From contig JAPZLL010000008.1 of the NCBI GenBank assembly GCA_036250225.1, positions 372,001 through 436,000 of the forward strand: 64,000 nucleotides of DNA. The letters run 5' to 3'. The notes under the pieces are model-generated. The model ran no database searches. It was not told where the DNA came from and saw only the letters and a list, made by a program, of their open reading frames with translations. The DNA comes from Cercophora sp. LCS_1 (lineage: Eukaryota > Ascomycota > Sordariomycetes > Sordariales > Lasiosphaeriaceae). The first letter of the stretch is position 1. Every line of letters starts with the position of its first letter. A program made the translations under genes and the position numbers. Shown here piece after piece: positions 21,244 to 32,494 of this stretch.

Positions 21244-23278
21244 ATGGTATCGGCCGTCGGAAGCAACGGCCGGGCCGGAACGGGTGGCGACGCTGGACGA
21301 CCCACTGCTGATTCGGATGGATCTATCGATGACCGGGATGGTGAGGCGACCGCCCTGCTCGGTGGGGAGACGGATGGGCAGCCCCGGAAGCAGAGCTGGG
21401 TGGGATATGAGGATTTTCAGGGATTGCCGTGGTGGAGGAAACCGTCTGTATGTGGCCGCGATGCTGCGTGACGTGATGCGCTGCGTGGTCCCTGGGCTAA
21501 TCAATGCTGTGTGCCGTGGTTAGGTGTGGTGGTTGATGGTCCCATATGCCTTGTTTACTTTGGCGTTTGGAGGTTCGATGGTGCCGAGGCTGAGCCTGTA
21601 AGGTCCTTGTGCTTTACTTCACGGCCGTCTTACTGACATCGCTAGGATTGTCGACCTCGTGTGCAGAAAGTATTTCGCTGACAAGTCGGCTGCCGACCCG
21701 ACATACGTCTTCATCCCAGTCGTATTGGGAGGTGAGAATCCTCAGTGCCGCAAGGACCCAAACGTGAATGCCAGCGTTGCAACGTTCACGCTTGTGATCA
21801 ACGTCCTCACTGGGCTCCTCAGCTCACTCTCGGCTCCTAAACTTGGCTCCCTTTCCGATCGGTACGGTCGAAAACGCCTAATTGTTATCAGCTCTTTCGG
21901 TGCCCTCGTTGGTGAGGTTATCACTATTCTTGCTGCGAAGTATCCCGACGTTGTTCATTACAACTGGTTGATCGTGGGAGCCTTCTTCGACGGCCTCACC
22001 GGTTCCTTCACTGCTGGCAGTGTTCTCAGCCATGCCTATACGTCGGATTGCACCCCGCCCTCCAAGCGCTCCGTCGCCATCGGTTATCTCCACTCATGCC
22101 TGTTCACCGGTCTTGCCTTTGGGCCTCTTCTCGCCGGGTACTTGGTAGAGTGGACTGGTAGCCTCCTCACCATCTTCTACATCACGCTAGTTTGCCACCT
22201 CTTCTTCATCGTCTTTATGCTCTTCGCAGCCCCCGAGTCCCTATCACGCAAGCGGCAACTCGTCGCCCGTCAGAAGCATGCCGCAGAGGTCGCCAGCCTC
22301 GGCCCCATCCCAGCCTGGACGACATACCTTCCCTTTGGAAAGCATATCGGCGATATCATCCGCTCATTCAGGGCATCCCACCCCCTTGCACCACTTAAGA
22401 TCCTGTTCCCTAAAGGTGCCCACAATGACAAACTACGACGCAACCTGCTCCTCCTGGCATTCATTGACATGGGCCTCCTCGGCGCCGCCATGAGCGCCGG
22501 CACAGTCATTGTTCTATACACAGGATTCATGTTTGGCTGGGCAAACTTTGAGGCCTCCAAATTCATCTCTCTGGTCTCCATGGTTCGCGTGTTCGTTCTG
22601 ATGGGAATCTTTCCCATCATCAACTACGTCTTCCGGACGCTCCCACGGCGTAGGCGGCGGTCCATGGGTTTGGACACAGCCGCGGAAAAGAACTCGGGAG
22701 CCGATGAGCTTGACATTTGGGTGCTGAGAATCGCGCTGCTGTCGGACGTGATCGGCGCGACGGGGTACATCTTTGTGAGAACGGCAGGCTTGTTTGTAGT
22801 CTGCGCAATCATCACGGCGCTGGGAGGCATGGGCTCTGCAACGGTGTGTTTTGCATGATACCTGTATGAGAATTGTGGCTGACGATGAACAGATCCAAGC
22901 AAGCTTGACAAAACACGTGCCGGCGGAAAGCGTCGGTGGGCTCCTAGGTGCAATTGGCTTGCTGCATGCCCTGTCAAGAGTCTTCGGACCCATCATCTTC
23001 AACGGACTGTATGCACAGACAGTGAAGTCATTTCCCCAAGCGTTTTTCGTCTTGCTCGCAAGTATTTTTGTCGCGGCGTTGATCGCCTCATTCCTGGTGA
23101 AGCCTCATCGTAAGTTATCACCCCGAGCGCTCACTGAAACCAGGAGCATGACTAACTCGAAACAGTGTACCTAGAAGAGGATGATACTCCTGCGGAGCAA
23201 GAGCCATTAGCCGGGTCGAGAACTGTGGCCGAGGTTACACTCGAGGAAGACGAGCTTGCTCCCGGGATGACTCCGTAA
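21244..23278 (+). CDS. major facilitator superfamily transporter
   Basis: Five exons: 21244-21447, 21524-21597, 21646-22843, 22893-23109 and 23166-23278, giving 601 aa, with every junction in phase. The N-terminal 60 residues are hydrophilic (Gly/Asp-rich, EATALLGG). Membrane spans follow, with a clear MFS motif A between spans 2 and 3 (LGSLSDRYGRKRLIV), FDGLTGSFTAGSVLSHAY, and LFTGLAFGPLLAGYLVEW. A central loop of about 80 residues (SLSRKRQLVARQKH to KLRRN) precedes the second half, and the tail is acidic (YLEEDDTPAEQEPL). The substrate cannot be told from sequence. The LLGG/LAGYLVE layout resembles the tetracycline-resistance/HIAT1-like MFS group, but I hold that loosely. Confidence 0.85.
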
Positions 23279-23814
23279 TGTGTGTGCGTATGCAATCTGT
23301 TGTAATATTGTAAATACCCTTTATGTGTAAAGTCTGGTGCTCATTTGGGGATGGTTGTTTTTGAAACCTATTGCATTTTGGCGTGAGCATTAGACAACTA
23401 TCGATACGGATAGATGGGGAAGGACATTTCGGTCAAGAGTTGGACTGGGTGGGAACAGTGTGGTCAGTTTGGATCTATCATACACCGGTTGGATTGGGTT
23501 TTCTCAACAAGACTATAGAATGTGGTTGGACTCCGGCCTTGGGTCATTTCGAAAGATATCTTACGTACATTTACCTAATGTTCCAGGCAACGCGTAAAAG
23601 CTCCGAGGTGGGCTACTTGGGAGATATTGGAACGTAGAATAGAGTACTTCTCTGTCGGCGGTTTCCCCTTTGAGAGTGTTCCATCACATCACGTAATGCC
23701 ACATCAAGCCAACACTCGTTGTAGTTCATCGTAGTATTAAAGTAGTCTAACTCTATTCTGAGAGGGTATCATCATCCTAACCTCGCTAGAACGCCATAAA
23801 ACCAATCCCATAGT
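23279..23814. other. intergenic between convergent genes
   Basis: This region holds the 3' ends of the MFS and phospholipase genes. An AT-rich stretch lies near 23700-23760. No gene is recognised. Confidence 0.5.
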
Positions 23815-26376
23815 TCAGCTGAAGTGATCACCCTCCAGCCGGCCCCAGTTACCTCTTCGGATTTTTTCTCTCCGCCTTTCCATCTTTTCACCCTCTTCCT
23901 TCTCCAGCCTCTTCTTCTTCTTGCGCTCATAGACAGCCCGGACAGTAGCGCGGATTTGGGCTCTACCCTCCATGTAATTCGCCCGAGCCAGTGTGGCTGC
24001 CTCCTCGATTTGAATGGGTGTATATACAAAGTTCCATGTACTCATGTAATCGCTTGTTGCCGGGTCGACGCCGGGAACTCTGTCATTGGCGAGGAACGGC
24101 AGATAGACCACTGCAATACCGGCATCCGGTTCCATCAGCTGCCAAGAAGAAGTATCATCGATCGGCTTAGGCGGCGGATCAGACGACCGCTCCTGCGTGC
24201 GACCAACCCAGACAGTGCAGTATCCGAGCTCCTGAGCGGCCTCGGTGTGCTTCTGAACCTGATCGTTCTTGCTGTCGTCCGGGAATGGCTCGTCTAGCCC
24301 GGGGGCACGCGGCGGTGAGGAGGTCGAAGTAGTAGGTTCTTCTCCGGCTTCGATGCGGCGAGCAGCTTGGTCAACCTTGGCCCCTGTCAGCTTCTCTTCT
24401 ACATCGGTCTCCGTGTCAGCCTGAGCTTGGTCAAGCTCTCTGGCGGTTTTGGACGGGGAGCTAGTAGCCTTCGGCCATCCGATGCCGACGGGCCAGCCTT
24501 TGATGCCTCGTTGACGAGTGTAGCCCTCTACGACAGAAAGCCAATTGTCTGTCTTGATATCGGCCGAGGCGTCGAAGGCAATGACAATCTCTACATCCCT
24601 GCCCGGACGGAGGAGCGGATAGATGGGAAGATTGTTGGACATCCCGGCATCCATGAGCTGGATATACTCATTGTCATAAATGGCGTCAGGCACGGTCTGT
24701 GGGAGCTTTCCTCGCATTCCGTAGATGAAATTCGGGACGTTGGCTGGATCAATGGGGTGGACTTTGCTGAGATCCTCATTGTGGCCCCATATAAGCTCAT
24801 CAATTGCTTGGAAGCCTCCGATGCTTTTCACCAGCGGTCGAATTTCGCGGTAGTAGTGACTAAGTGTCGCACAAAATGCGCTGCCCCAAATGCCCAGGAG
24901 GGAAGGCGTCCGGATCTCGGGAAGGCGGAGTCCTTCGTCTGTTGGCTTGTCATGGCCGTTCTCAAACTTTCTACCCATCGCCCAGGTGGGAATGCCGGCT
25001 CCAAACTCCTCGCAGAAGAACTCGTAGGGCGTCATCTCAAACCACTGGAACCACGCCTCTTTCTTAGCCATCTCCTTTTCCTCCTCCGAGATTACACCGG
25101 GATCTGGGTTGTCCAAGGCTGGAATTTCATGCCGCACGGCGGTGTATATCGGCAAAGGGTGCTCGCCATATTTGATGTGTTGCCGCTGGCTCGAGAGCTT
25201 GAAATCCGTGGGGTCTACGCCCAGGTCGCCCCTAGGGACCAGGAGTCGTGCTGCCAGTAGCATGCCGTAGGCATCAACAAGGCCGATATCTGCCTTCGAA
25301 TCCCCTTTGAGCTTCTCGATCACCCCACTGAGAAGATACTTGTTGGTCGGCGCGGACGTAAGCAGAGAGAATGCCGTTGGGGGGTACGCGATATGTACGC
25401 CGATGCGGTCTTTGAGATGTTCGATCACTCGCTCAATTTTCCTTCCGGCAATTGAAGAAAAGAACAGTGTCTGGAGCCAACAAGATCCGCTGACCCCTGA
25501 GAGATAAGTCAGGCAATCAAAGAGACCATCCTCGGCAGTCGCTTGGAAAGACCCTGCCCCTGCAACGAGAGCCCTGAGCCCGCCCCCGGAACCGCACATG
25601 GCAATAATGGGGACATCGTCAGGGTGGACTTCCTCTGAAAGGTCAAGGTACCTCGCCAACGCCGTGGTAACAACCTTCTTTCTGTGGTCGAGAAATGCCC
25701 TTTCTTCCTCGCAGAGACTTTCGGAGATGCGAACTCTCGCAGCATGCTGGATTTCGGGATGCACTGCGGGATCGTGAGCTTCCTGCCAGACCTCATGCGC
25801 TAAGGTCCCTGGCCCCATGGTCCCTTCACGTTGAAGCTTCCGCACATACGCGGGAATATGCTTGGCCCAGTCGGGGAGGTAACCGAAAACTTTATCGGAT
25901 ATGGTGTCGAGATCTGCTGGCGCAGCAAGGTTGATACCCTCGAAGCTGCTTGCGAACCGGGACCAAAGAGGTTGGTCCCCCGAGTCTTTGGTCGAGTCGC
26001 CATCCGATGCGCCGGATTGCGCGGTGGCGGCAGCTGGCCTCTGAGATGCATCAGTCGGGTAAAGCGAGTACACAAGCAATGCGCTTAGGATTATCACCGA
26101 TAGTGATCTCGTGGCTGGACTTTTGCTCTTGAATTCGGCCTCCGGCTCGGGACTCTGGCGGGACGAGAAGAAGCCGGTCCGGGCCGACTGCCGAGAACTA
26201 GAAACTTTCCAGCCAGCGGCAGAATCTCTGGCATTTGGTCTGTGTGTTGGCACTAGGTTGGAGAGAGTTCGTCTGGAGGAGACAGTGCCCGCCTGCTGGG
26301 CTGGTGTCGCCACGAATTTAGCAGACGGCTTCGTGGTGGCAAGCAGGCGGGCGTTGCATTGTCGCGCTCTCAGCAT
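23815..26376 (-). CDS. plaA: cytosolic-type phospholipase A2 (group IV-like), probably mitochondrial
   Basis: An uninterrupted 853-aa frame. The N-terminal about 90 residues are Arg/Ser/Ala-rich with no acidic cluster (MLRARQCNARLLATTKPSAK), like a mitochondrial presequence, followed by one hydrophobic span (SLSVIILSALLVYSLY, about 91-106). The lysophospholipase/cPLA2 catalytic domain has the oxyanion-hole motif CGSGGGLRALVAGAG (about 261-275), the nucleophile motif YLSGVSGSCW (Ser about 296), and the catalytic Asp region LMDAGMSNNLPIYPLL. The reaction is hydrolysis of glycerophospholipid acyl esters through a Ser-Asp dyad. A. nidulans PlaA is a known cPLA2 with mitochondrial localisation and a similar layout. 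The C-terminal tail is a basic/acidic charged helix (RKKKKRLEKEEGEKMERRRE). Confidence 0.85.
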   Translation of the reverse strand: MLRARQCNARLLATTKPSAKFVATPAQQAGTVSSRRTLSNLVPTHRPNARDSAAGWKVSSSRQSARTGFFSSRQSPEPEAEFKSKSPATRSLSVIILSALLVYSLYPTDASQRPAAATAQSGASDGDSTKDSGDQPLWSRFASSFEGINLAAPADLDTISDKVFGYLPDWAKHIPAYVRKLQREGTMGPGTLAHEVWQEAHDPAVHPEIQHAARVRISESLCEEERAFLDHRKKVVTTALARYLDLSEEVHPDDVPIIAMCGSGGGLRALVAGAGSFQATAEDGLFDCLTYLSGVSGSCWLQTLFFSSIAGRKIERVIEHLKDRIGVHIAYPPTAFSLLTSAPTNKYLLSGVIEKLKGDSKADIGLVDAYGMLLAARLLVPRGDLGVDPTDFKLSSQRQHIKYGEHPLPIYTAVRHEIPALDNPDPGVISEEEKEMAKKEAWFQWFEMTPYEFFCEEFGAGIPTWAMGRKFENGHDKPTDEGLRLPEIRTPSLLGIWGSAFCATLSHYYREIRPLVKSIGGFQAIDELIWGHNEDLSKVHPIDPANVPNFIYGMRGKLPQTVPDAIYDNEYIQLMDAGMSNNLPIYPLLRPGRDVEIVIAFDASADIKTDNWLSVVEGYTRQRGIKGWPVGIGWPKATSSPSKTARELDQAQADTETDVEEKLTGAKVDQAARRIEAGEEPTTSTSSPPRAPGLDEPFPDDSKNDQVQKHTEAAQELGYCTVWVGRTQERSSDPPPKPIDDTSSWQLMEPDAGIAVVYLPFLANDRVPGVDPATSDYMSTWNFVYTPIQIEEAATLARANYMEGRAQIRATVRAVYERKKKKRLEKEEGEKMERRREKIRRGNWGRLEGDHFS

Positions 26377-28879
26377 GGCCTGGAGTCGGGAATAAGGTGC
26401 GAGGATATTGAGCGAGGCTCACTGACTGAATATCATCGTCAGGACGGTTTTCAGAACTCGCTGCGCCTCTGTTATTATGCAATTGGCGGCGACAGGTCTG
26501 TGGGAGTTCAACTCGGAGTGTTTATACAAGGAGCGATTGAACCGGAGCGGTGGGAAGCGGGCAATTACATCATCGATGGGGAAAAGATCAACAGGGACAA
26601 GCGCCAAGTCGCTACAGAAAATGCTACCCACCCGTATTCTGTAAAGATACCAGCCGATATCATTGAAGGGGTTGAGGTATTGGTTGGTCATCTCAAACTA
26701 TATAGTGTGCTGATTATCGAATTAGAACTACAATGTGCTACCCCGACATCAGCTCAGTGCCACTATTATTACCCTGCAAGCATCAGCTTGACACATACCT
26801 TTCCCTATGAGGGACGCTCTGGGTACGGTTTACCAGTGCAACAACACAGTGGGTCGGGAAAGATCCCACCAAACCGGATATGACCTTGTTAATTGACCTC
26901 AATTTCGAGCCACTCGGTACTATTTTGGACCCGGATTGGACCCTTTCACTTCAGACTCAAACTCGCGACGGTTGGGTTTTGGGGTCCAATTGACCCGAGA
27001 TGTCTGTTTGATGAGCCGCAAACTGGCGTTGCCGCTGCCCAAGCCAGTGCTGAGCAAGCGTCATGTTCATGCCGTCCGTCTGATATGAGGGACACAAGGG
27101 TAATACTACATATCACCCTGCCACAAAGCAGGAGCTCCGTCAAATTCGCGCCTAACAAGTCATCAACTTGACCCCAGTGCGTTTCTTCTGCCGCCCGCCT
27201 TGCAGCAGCTACTCTCTTCCATCTACAATTGATCCTCCCTCCCCCGCCTGCTCTACGCTGTGGTCTCCCGCTTCAATGCGAGTGAGAAGGCCAATGCGTT
27301 GATGCCACATCAGGAATGGTGACACAGATGTTCAAAGTGGGCTCGTGGACGGCTGGGAACATTCCGTCCGCTGTCCATGCGTTGATTGGGTCAACTTCTG
27401 CCTCCGTCACGCCGCAAAGATTTTCTAGCAACATCGGGGAGGGGGGTTTTTTTTTTATCTGTGATGAAGGGACTCCCACAACGGTCGCACATGGGCAATC
27501 CAACCCCTGTCGGCGGCCCTTCAACGTCGAGAGGAGCGTAACGCAGGGACCTCCCAAGTCGCATCCTGAGGATTGAGAAGCAGGGCACCGGTGATTGAAA
27601 CATTGTTTCCAGCCACAACTTTCCAGCCGATATTCCGTGCATTTTGTGGCCTTGAAAACGCGGCTCACACTTTCGTAGTGGTGAAAGAAGAAAACATTCA
27701 CAATCGCGCCGTCGGGATCGCCAACCAATCAACCAAGATTGGTCTGACACTGAGCTTGTGCTAGCTGTTTGGTAGGTCGCCGCCCAGCAGCAGATTGAAA
27801 GGGTGGAGCTCCCGTCACCTTTAATCTGGGGTCTCCAGAATGCTGAGGAGCAGGAGCCTATTTCTTGTAGCGAAGGATGGCCTGTCGCGGTTTGATGATG
27901 AAGGCGACATGTGCACGATCAGAGAGCTGTCTAGACATGCCCTGCTACTTTCTCTCAGGTCATGCGAGTCACCATGGGTGACGAGGGAAACAGGTTCCAT
28001 CATTCTCATTCGCACCCCAGCTTTTCGTGCAGCAAAAGAAGTGACAAAAAAAAGTCATAGCTTCCTCAGGCCGAGATTCTCTCGTTTGGCTTGGACGATT
28101 GGCGGTCATGGACAAGGGCTCGACGAATCACAAGCTGCAGCTCCCCGGCCCCCAGTCATTAATTGCCCTCCTCATACCCCTGGTGCTTGACTTCTTCTGG
28201 CAATCCCCATCCCCATGTCGGCTGCCAGAAGCCACCTGCCCTGTCCCGTTTCCCAGCACCGCGCAGCCCCTTTTGTTCCCAGCGCAGCAGCAGGCGGGAA
28301 ATCTTCCCACCCAAAGCCACCCAGGCGCACCTAAATTTTTCCCTTCTGGCCGCGACAACTCAACACCTCGCCTTCCTTCTCGATCTCTACATTTCGTACC
28401 CTTCGAGCACTCCTTTCGTATTCCTACGCGATCCAGCGTTACCTTTCAGATTCACCTGCCCAATTGTCTTAGAGACCTGCGTTTTCCCGCGCTATTGACA
28501 CGCGATCACGCCCGCTCCGCACGTTGTCTTTTTTTTCTGGTACGTGACATTCTGGACAGGTGCAGCCACCAGCCTCCTCGTCCCGTTCCCGCCCGCTTCG
28601 TCCATCCCGCCGGCGAGCTTGCTGCCTCGCGCTGGCTCTGTCGGGTGTTCAGAGTTGCTGGGCGGCACCCAGAGGCTGCGGTGGAGTTGGGCGCTGTCCA
28701 GACTCCATCTGCCGGCTGGTCGTGCTCTCTCACTTGGGACCAGCTCCGTTGCTCTTCCGCAACCTTCGTCCCACGCAAACAACGGGAAGTCTAACTGACA
28801 TCGACCAATTCATTCTAGACCTCGCGCCTTCCCTTCTACCCAACACATTCCCTCTCCGCCGTTACAGTCACCAGTCGCA
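26377..28879. other. 2.5-kb intergenic, upstream of phospholipase and septin genes
   Basis: Divergent genes flank this stretch. Short frames on both strands show no recognisable domain. From about 28,200 it becomes pyrimidine-rich and is probably the septin promoter and 5' leader. No RNA gene or transposon was recognised. Confidence 0.45.
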
Positions 28880-31058
28880 ATGGGTAAGCACCTGCTTTTT
28901 GTTCATCGTCAAGGCTGTCTACCACGGGGGGACCAAGAGAGAAGGAAGCACCATCGCCGGGACGCAATTACGTCGCACTCCTGCTCTGCACCGGGACGCC
29001 TCAAAACCACACTCTCGTTTGGTCCTGGTTTCCATTCTGCTCCGTCAACAGCAGCACTCGATCTTTCAATACTCGCCGGCCCGCATTCGTTCTCTGTCAT
29101 CTACCGTTTCTTGGGAAGACCTTTTTGGAAGAGCAACATCTTACAACCGGAATTCGTCCTGCACACATTGTCAAGATGCACTTCGCTACAATGGTTCATC
29201 ATGCCACGAGGGCTCGCACCAAGAGCGTTCAGTTCGAGAAGAGTCTGCTCAGCCTGGACCCAAGCGACGGCGAACTCTCTCGCGAGGGTGCAATTTCCCC
29301 GCCAATTCCAGGCACACGAACCAGCAGCCTACCCATGGGCGAGAACAAGGAGAACATTGCCTCAATACGCCAGTATCGAAGCATGCTCGACATTGACCAC
29401 GCCCCGAGACTTCCTGTAGCCGTCCCGTTGTCGTACGATGAGCTTTACCCGAAACCTACGGAGACGATGGCTTGTAATCGGCTCCCATTGAGGACACTCT
29501 TTGGCAGTTAGACTCCGCGCACCCTAGCAGCAGGATTCCCATTATTACTAAACGTTCTATGTGCCGGTCAAGAAGCTAACAATGTCTTTTCTTCAGCTAC
29601 CAACGGTACACCCACCATTCCTTCTCCCCCTTCGAGGGCGTCGCCCATCGTTCCGAGTGGCAAGGCCTCTCCATCTCAGTCGGAAGGGTCACAGGATGTG
29701 TATGCTTCTGACACCATGGCTGCAGCTCCCCCAGCTTCCAGTGATAGCAGAAACATTGTCCGCAGAAAGTTGACGGGCTATGTTGGGTTTGCCAATCTTC
29801 CCAACCAATGGCACCGCAAGAGTGTTCGCAAGGGCTTCAACTTCAACGTAATGGTCGTCGGTATGTTGCCTGAAACCACTTCGCAAGCGCGATGCCTGAC
29901 TAGTTATAGGTGAATCTGGTCTCGGAAAGTCCACCCTCGTCAACACTCTTTTCAACACTTCCCTTTACCCCCCGAAGGAGCGCAAGGGCCCCAGCCTCGA
30001 CATCATCCCCAAGACCGTTACCATCCAGTCCATCAGCGCGGATATCGAAGAGGCCGGCGTTCGTCTTCGGTTGACCGTCGTTGACACACCCGGCTTTGGC
30101 GACTTTGTGAACAATGACGAGTCATGGAGGCCTATTGTCGACAACATCGAGCAGCGTTTCGATGCCTACCTCGATGCTGAGAACAAGGTCAACCGTATGA
30201 ATATTGTGGACAACCGCATCCATGCCTGCGTTTTCTTCATCCAGCCCACTGGCCACTCTCTCAAGCCACTTGACATTGAGGTTATGAAGCGCCTTCACAC
30301 CAAGGTCAACTTGATCCCTGTCATCGCCAAGTCCGACACCCTGACGGACGAGGAGATCGTTGCGTTCAAGCAGAGAGTACGTCGATGTTTCATCTTTCGG
30401 CGTATAATGCTAACCTACGTTTCAGATTCTTGCCGATATCAAGTTCCATAAGGTTCAGATCTTCGAGGGGCCTCGCTATGAGCTTGACGACGAGGAGACT
30501 ATCGCCGAGAACCAGGAGATCATGTCCAAGGTTCCTTTTGCTGTCGTCGGCGCGACTAACGAGATCAACGTTGATGGACGCAAAGTTCGTGGACGTCGCT
30601 ATCCTTGGGGCGTCATCGAGGTGGACAATGAGGAGCACTGCGATTTCGTCAAGCTGCGCCAAATGCTTATCCGCACACACATGGAAGAGCTCAAAGAGCA
30701 TACTAACAATAACCTCTACGAGAACTACCGGACGGACAAGCTCATCCAGATGGGCGTATCGCAAGACCCCAGCGTCTTCAAGGAGGTCAACCCTGCCGTC
30801 AAGCAAGAGGAGGAGCGCAACCTTCACGAGCAGAAGCTCGCCAAGATGGAGGCCGAGATGAAGATGGTCTTCCAGCAAAAGGTCGCAGAGAAGGAGTCCA
30901 AGCTCAAGCAAAGCGAGGAAGAGCTCTACGCCCGCCACCGGGAGATGAAGGAACAACTAGAGCGACAGCGAATCGAGCTCGAAGAGAAGAAGCAGAGAGT
31001 CGAGAGCGGGCGGCCGCTCGAGAAGGAGACGAAGAGGAAGGGATTCTCTCTCCGATAA
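28880..31058 (+). CDS. aspB: septin of the AspB/CDC3 class
   Basis: The model used here is ATGG (28880-28883), 29597-29860, 29910-30376 and 30426-31058, giving 455 aa starting MATNGTPTIPSPPSRASP. The polybasic region (NIVRRKLTGYVGF, WHRKSVRKGF) precedes the GTPase domain: P-loop GESGLGKST (about 90-98), DTPGFGDFV, AKSDTLTDEE, and the septin unique element (RRYPWGVIEVDNEEHCDF). A C-terminal coiled coil ends KRKGFSLR. Septins form hetero-oligomeric filaments at septa and hyphal tips. The first intron in this model is 713 bp, very long for this genome. Two other starts work with the same acceptor at 29597: ATG 29467, which gives MASTNGT, and ATG 29176, which gives about 100 extra residues; both use a donor at 29474. 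The body of the protein is certain; the 5' end is not. Confidence 0.85.
29176..29511 (+). CDS. coding-looking frame inside septin intron 1; alternative first exon or small protein
   Basis: A 111-codon frame starts MHFATMVHHATRARTKSV in a good context (CAAGATG) and reads FEKSLLSLDPSDGELSREG, ISPPIPGTRTSSLPMGEN, MLDIDHAPRLPVAVPLSYDE to a stop at 29509-29511. Codon third positions and composition look like real coding sequence. A GTAATC donor at 29474, after ATGGCTT, would join it in phase 1 to the septin exon at 29597, which has a CTAAC branch site 20 nt upstream. The result would be a septin with a long Ser/Pro-rich N-terminal extension. If unspliced it would encode a separate 111-aa peptide. 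I do not recognise a domain. Confidence 0.45.
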   Translation: MHFATMVHHATRARTKSVQFEKSLLSLDPSDGELSREGAISPPIPGTRTSSLPMGENKENIASIRQYRSMLDIDHAPRLPVAVPLSYDELYPKPTETMACNRLPLRTLFGS

Positions 31059-32494
31059 GCTTGCGGCTCCCGCCCACACCCACTCTACGACGATGCTCAC
31101 TGTCACGATGTCCTCGCACTACCAGCCTGCCGTTCTTTCTTTCGCTTCTTTATTTCATTTGTCCCTTTTTAATCAACAAGTTCCTAATAGTCACGGGAAA
31201 GATTGTGTGGGAAGGCGGCCAAACAACCTCGGGACGCGCCCCTGCAGTCGCCTCGGGGTGCACAAAGTGTTTCGCTGTCAATTTTACGGGTTGGGCTTGT
31301 AGAAGCTGGTGTTTTAACTTGGGATGGGGATCGGGTTGGCGGTTCTTGAACACTTTCACACGGATATAATTGGTTTCGGGAGGTCTCTCGTGGAATCGCC
31401 TTTCTCCCCCAGTGCTCGGGCATCATCCGATCAGTTTACTGCAACCATGTTCTGGAAGGAGACTTACTGAATTGAGTATGGTGAGGAGATTGCGCCCCTG
31501 TCCGACTGTTTGGTGGGTGTTCAATTTGTCTCACCTTACCGATTCTCACAATGATCCTGCGACACTGTATGGTTTATCGGACTGGCGACCAGCAACGGAG
31601 CTCTCCATCTACCCTAATATTTAACTCGGCAATCTCGGCGTCGTTGGCCAGTGTCTTGGGGGGCTTGGTACACTGCTGGTGTTGGCTGGATGCCTTGCGG
31701 GTGGGTGGCAAGGGAGGGGACAATCAGCCTGAGGGGAGAAACGGCGGTTCTTACGGGGGGTATCAGCCGAACGGGCAAGGAGAAAAGTTAAGACTATGAA
31801 CGCACGACCAGATATCCACCTGTATTTGTACGGCCAGGATGGGCACATGGCTTTTTCCGGGAATAGGTTTTGTTTTTCTCTTTTTACTTTCGGGAGGAAA
31901 CAGCTTTTTCCCATCATACCCCATGCCTTGTTGTCCGATGGCTTCCCTTACAAACATAACCCAGCCGCTTCTTCGGGCTAGTTCACGATCGACAACCCTC
32001 TTCCTGTGGCGCCTAGTTTCCCCTACCTATTTTGTTGTCTGTTTGTGTTTTTAGCTTAGTACGTCTGTCTGAATTCAAACGATTTCATTATGTCTGAAGC
32101 TTGAAGATCGCGTTGCAGGCTACGTGTTGTGAGTGATGTTGATATTGGTTAGTCTCATGGTGCCGAGCGTCGAGGTCAAAAAGACCATGCAGGTTATTGA
32201 GCAATGGAGTTAGAGGTTGCACATCATATGTCAGTATTGTATATCCAAAGTCAGTTACGAACAAGATGGATACGATTGATTCAGTGGGAGATGCCAATGC
32301 TGTACGTGATCTATTCGTTGTGCGAGATTATGATACAAATACGTAGAGTACATTGACCGACTGCCCCAGTCAGACTACTGCCATTGTGCCTATATCGTTT
32401 CATACATGGACACCAGCAGCTTGCATTGGGTTCCTCCATCCCGAAGGACGAGGTTGTCCAATGCTCCATCCCCAGCACCCACTCCACCGCCCGT
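31059..32494. other. 1.4-kb intergenic between convergent genes
   Basis: It contains the 3' regions of the septin and uS4m genes. The sequence is T-rich with no supported frame or repeat. Confidence 0.5.

Noticed and set aside
24367..25260. 297-codon open frame on the plus strand
   Set aside because: It is antisense to the catalytic part of the phospholipase and has no recognisable domain; it arises from codon bias of the real gene.
26359..26883. 174-codon plus-strand frame
   Set aside because: It overlaps the phospholipase start on the other strand, shows no domain, and its codon use is unlike neighbouring genes.
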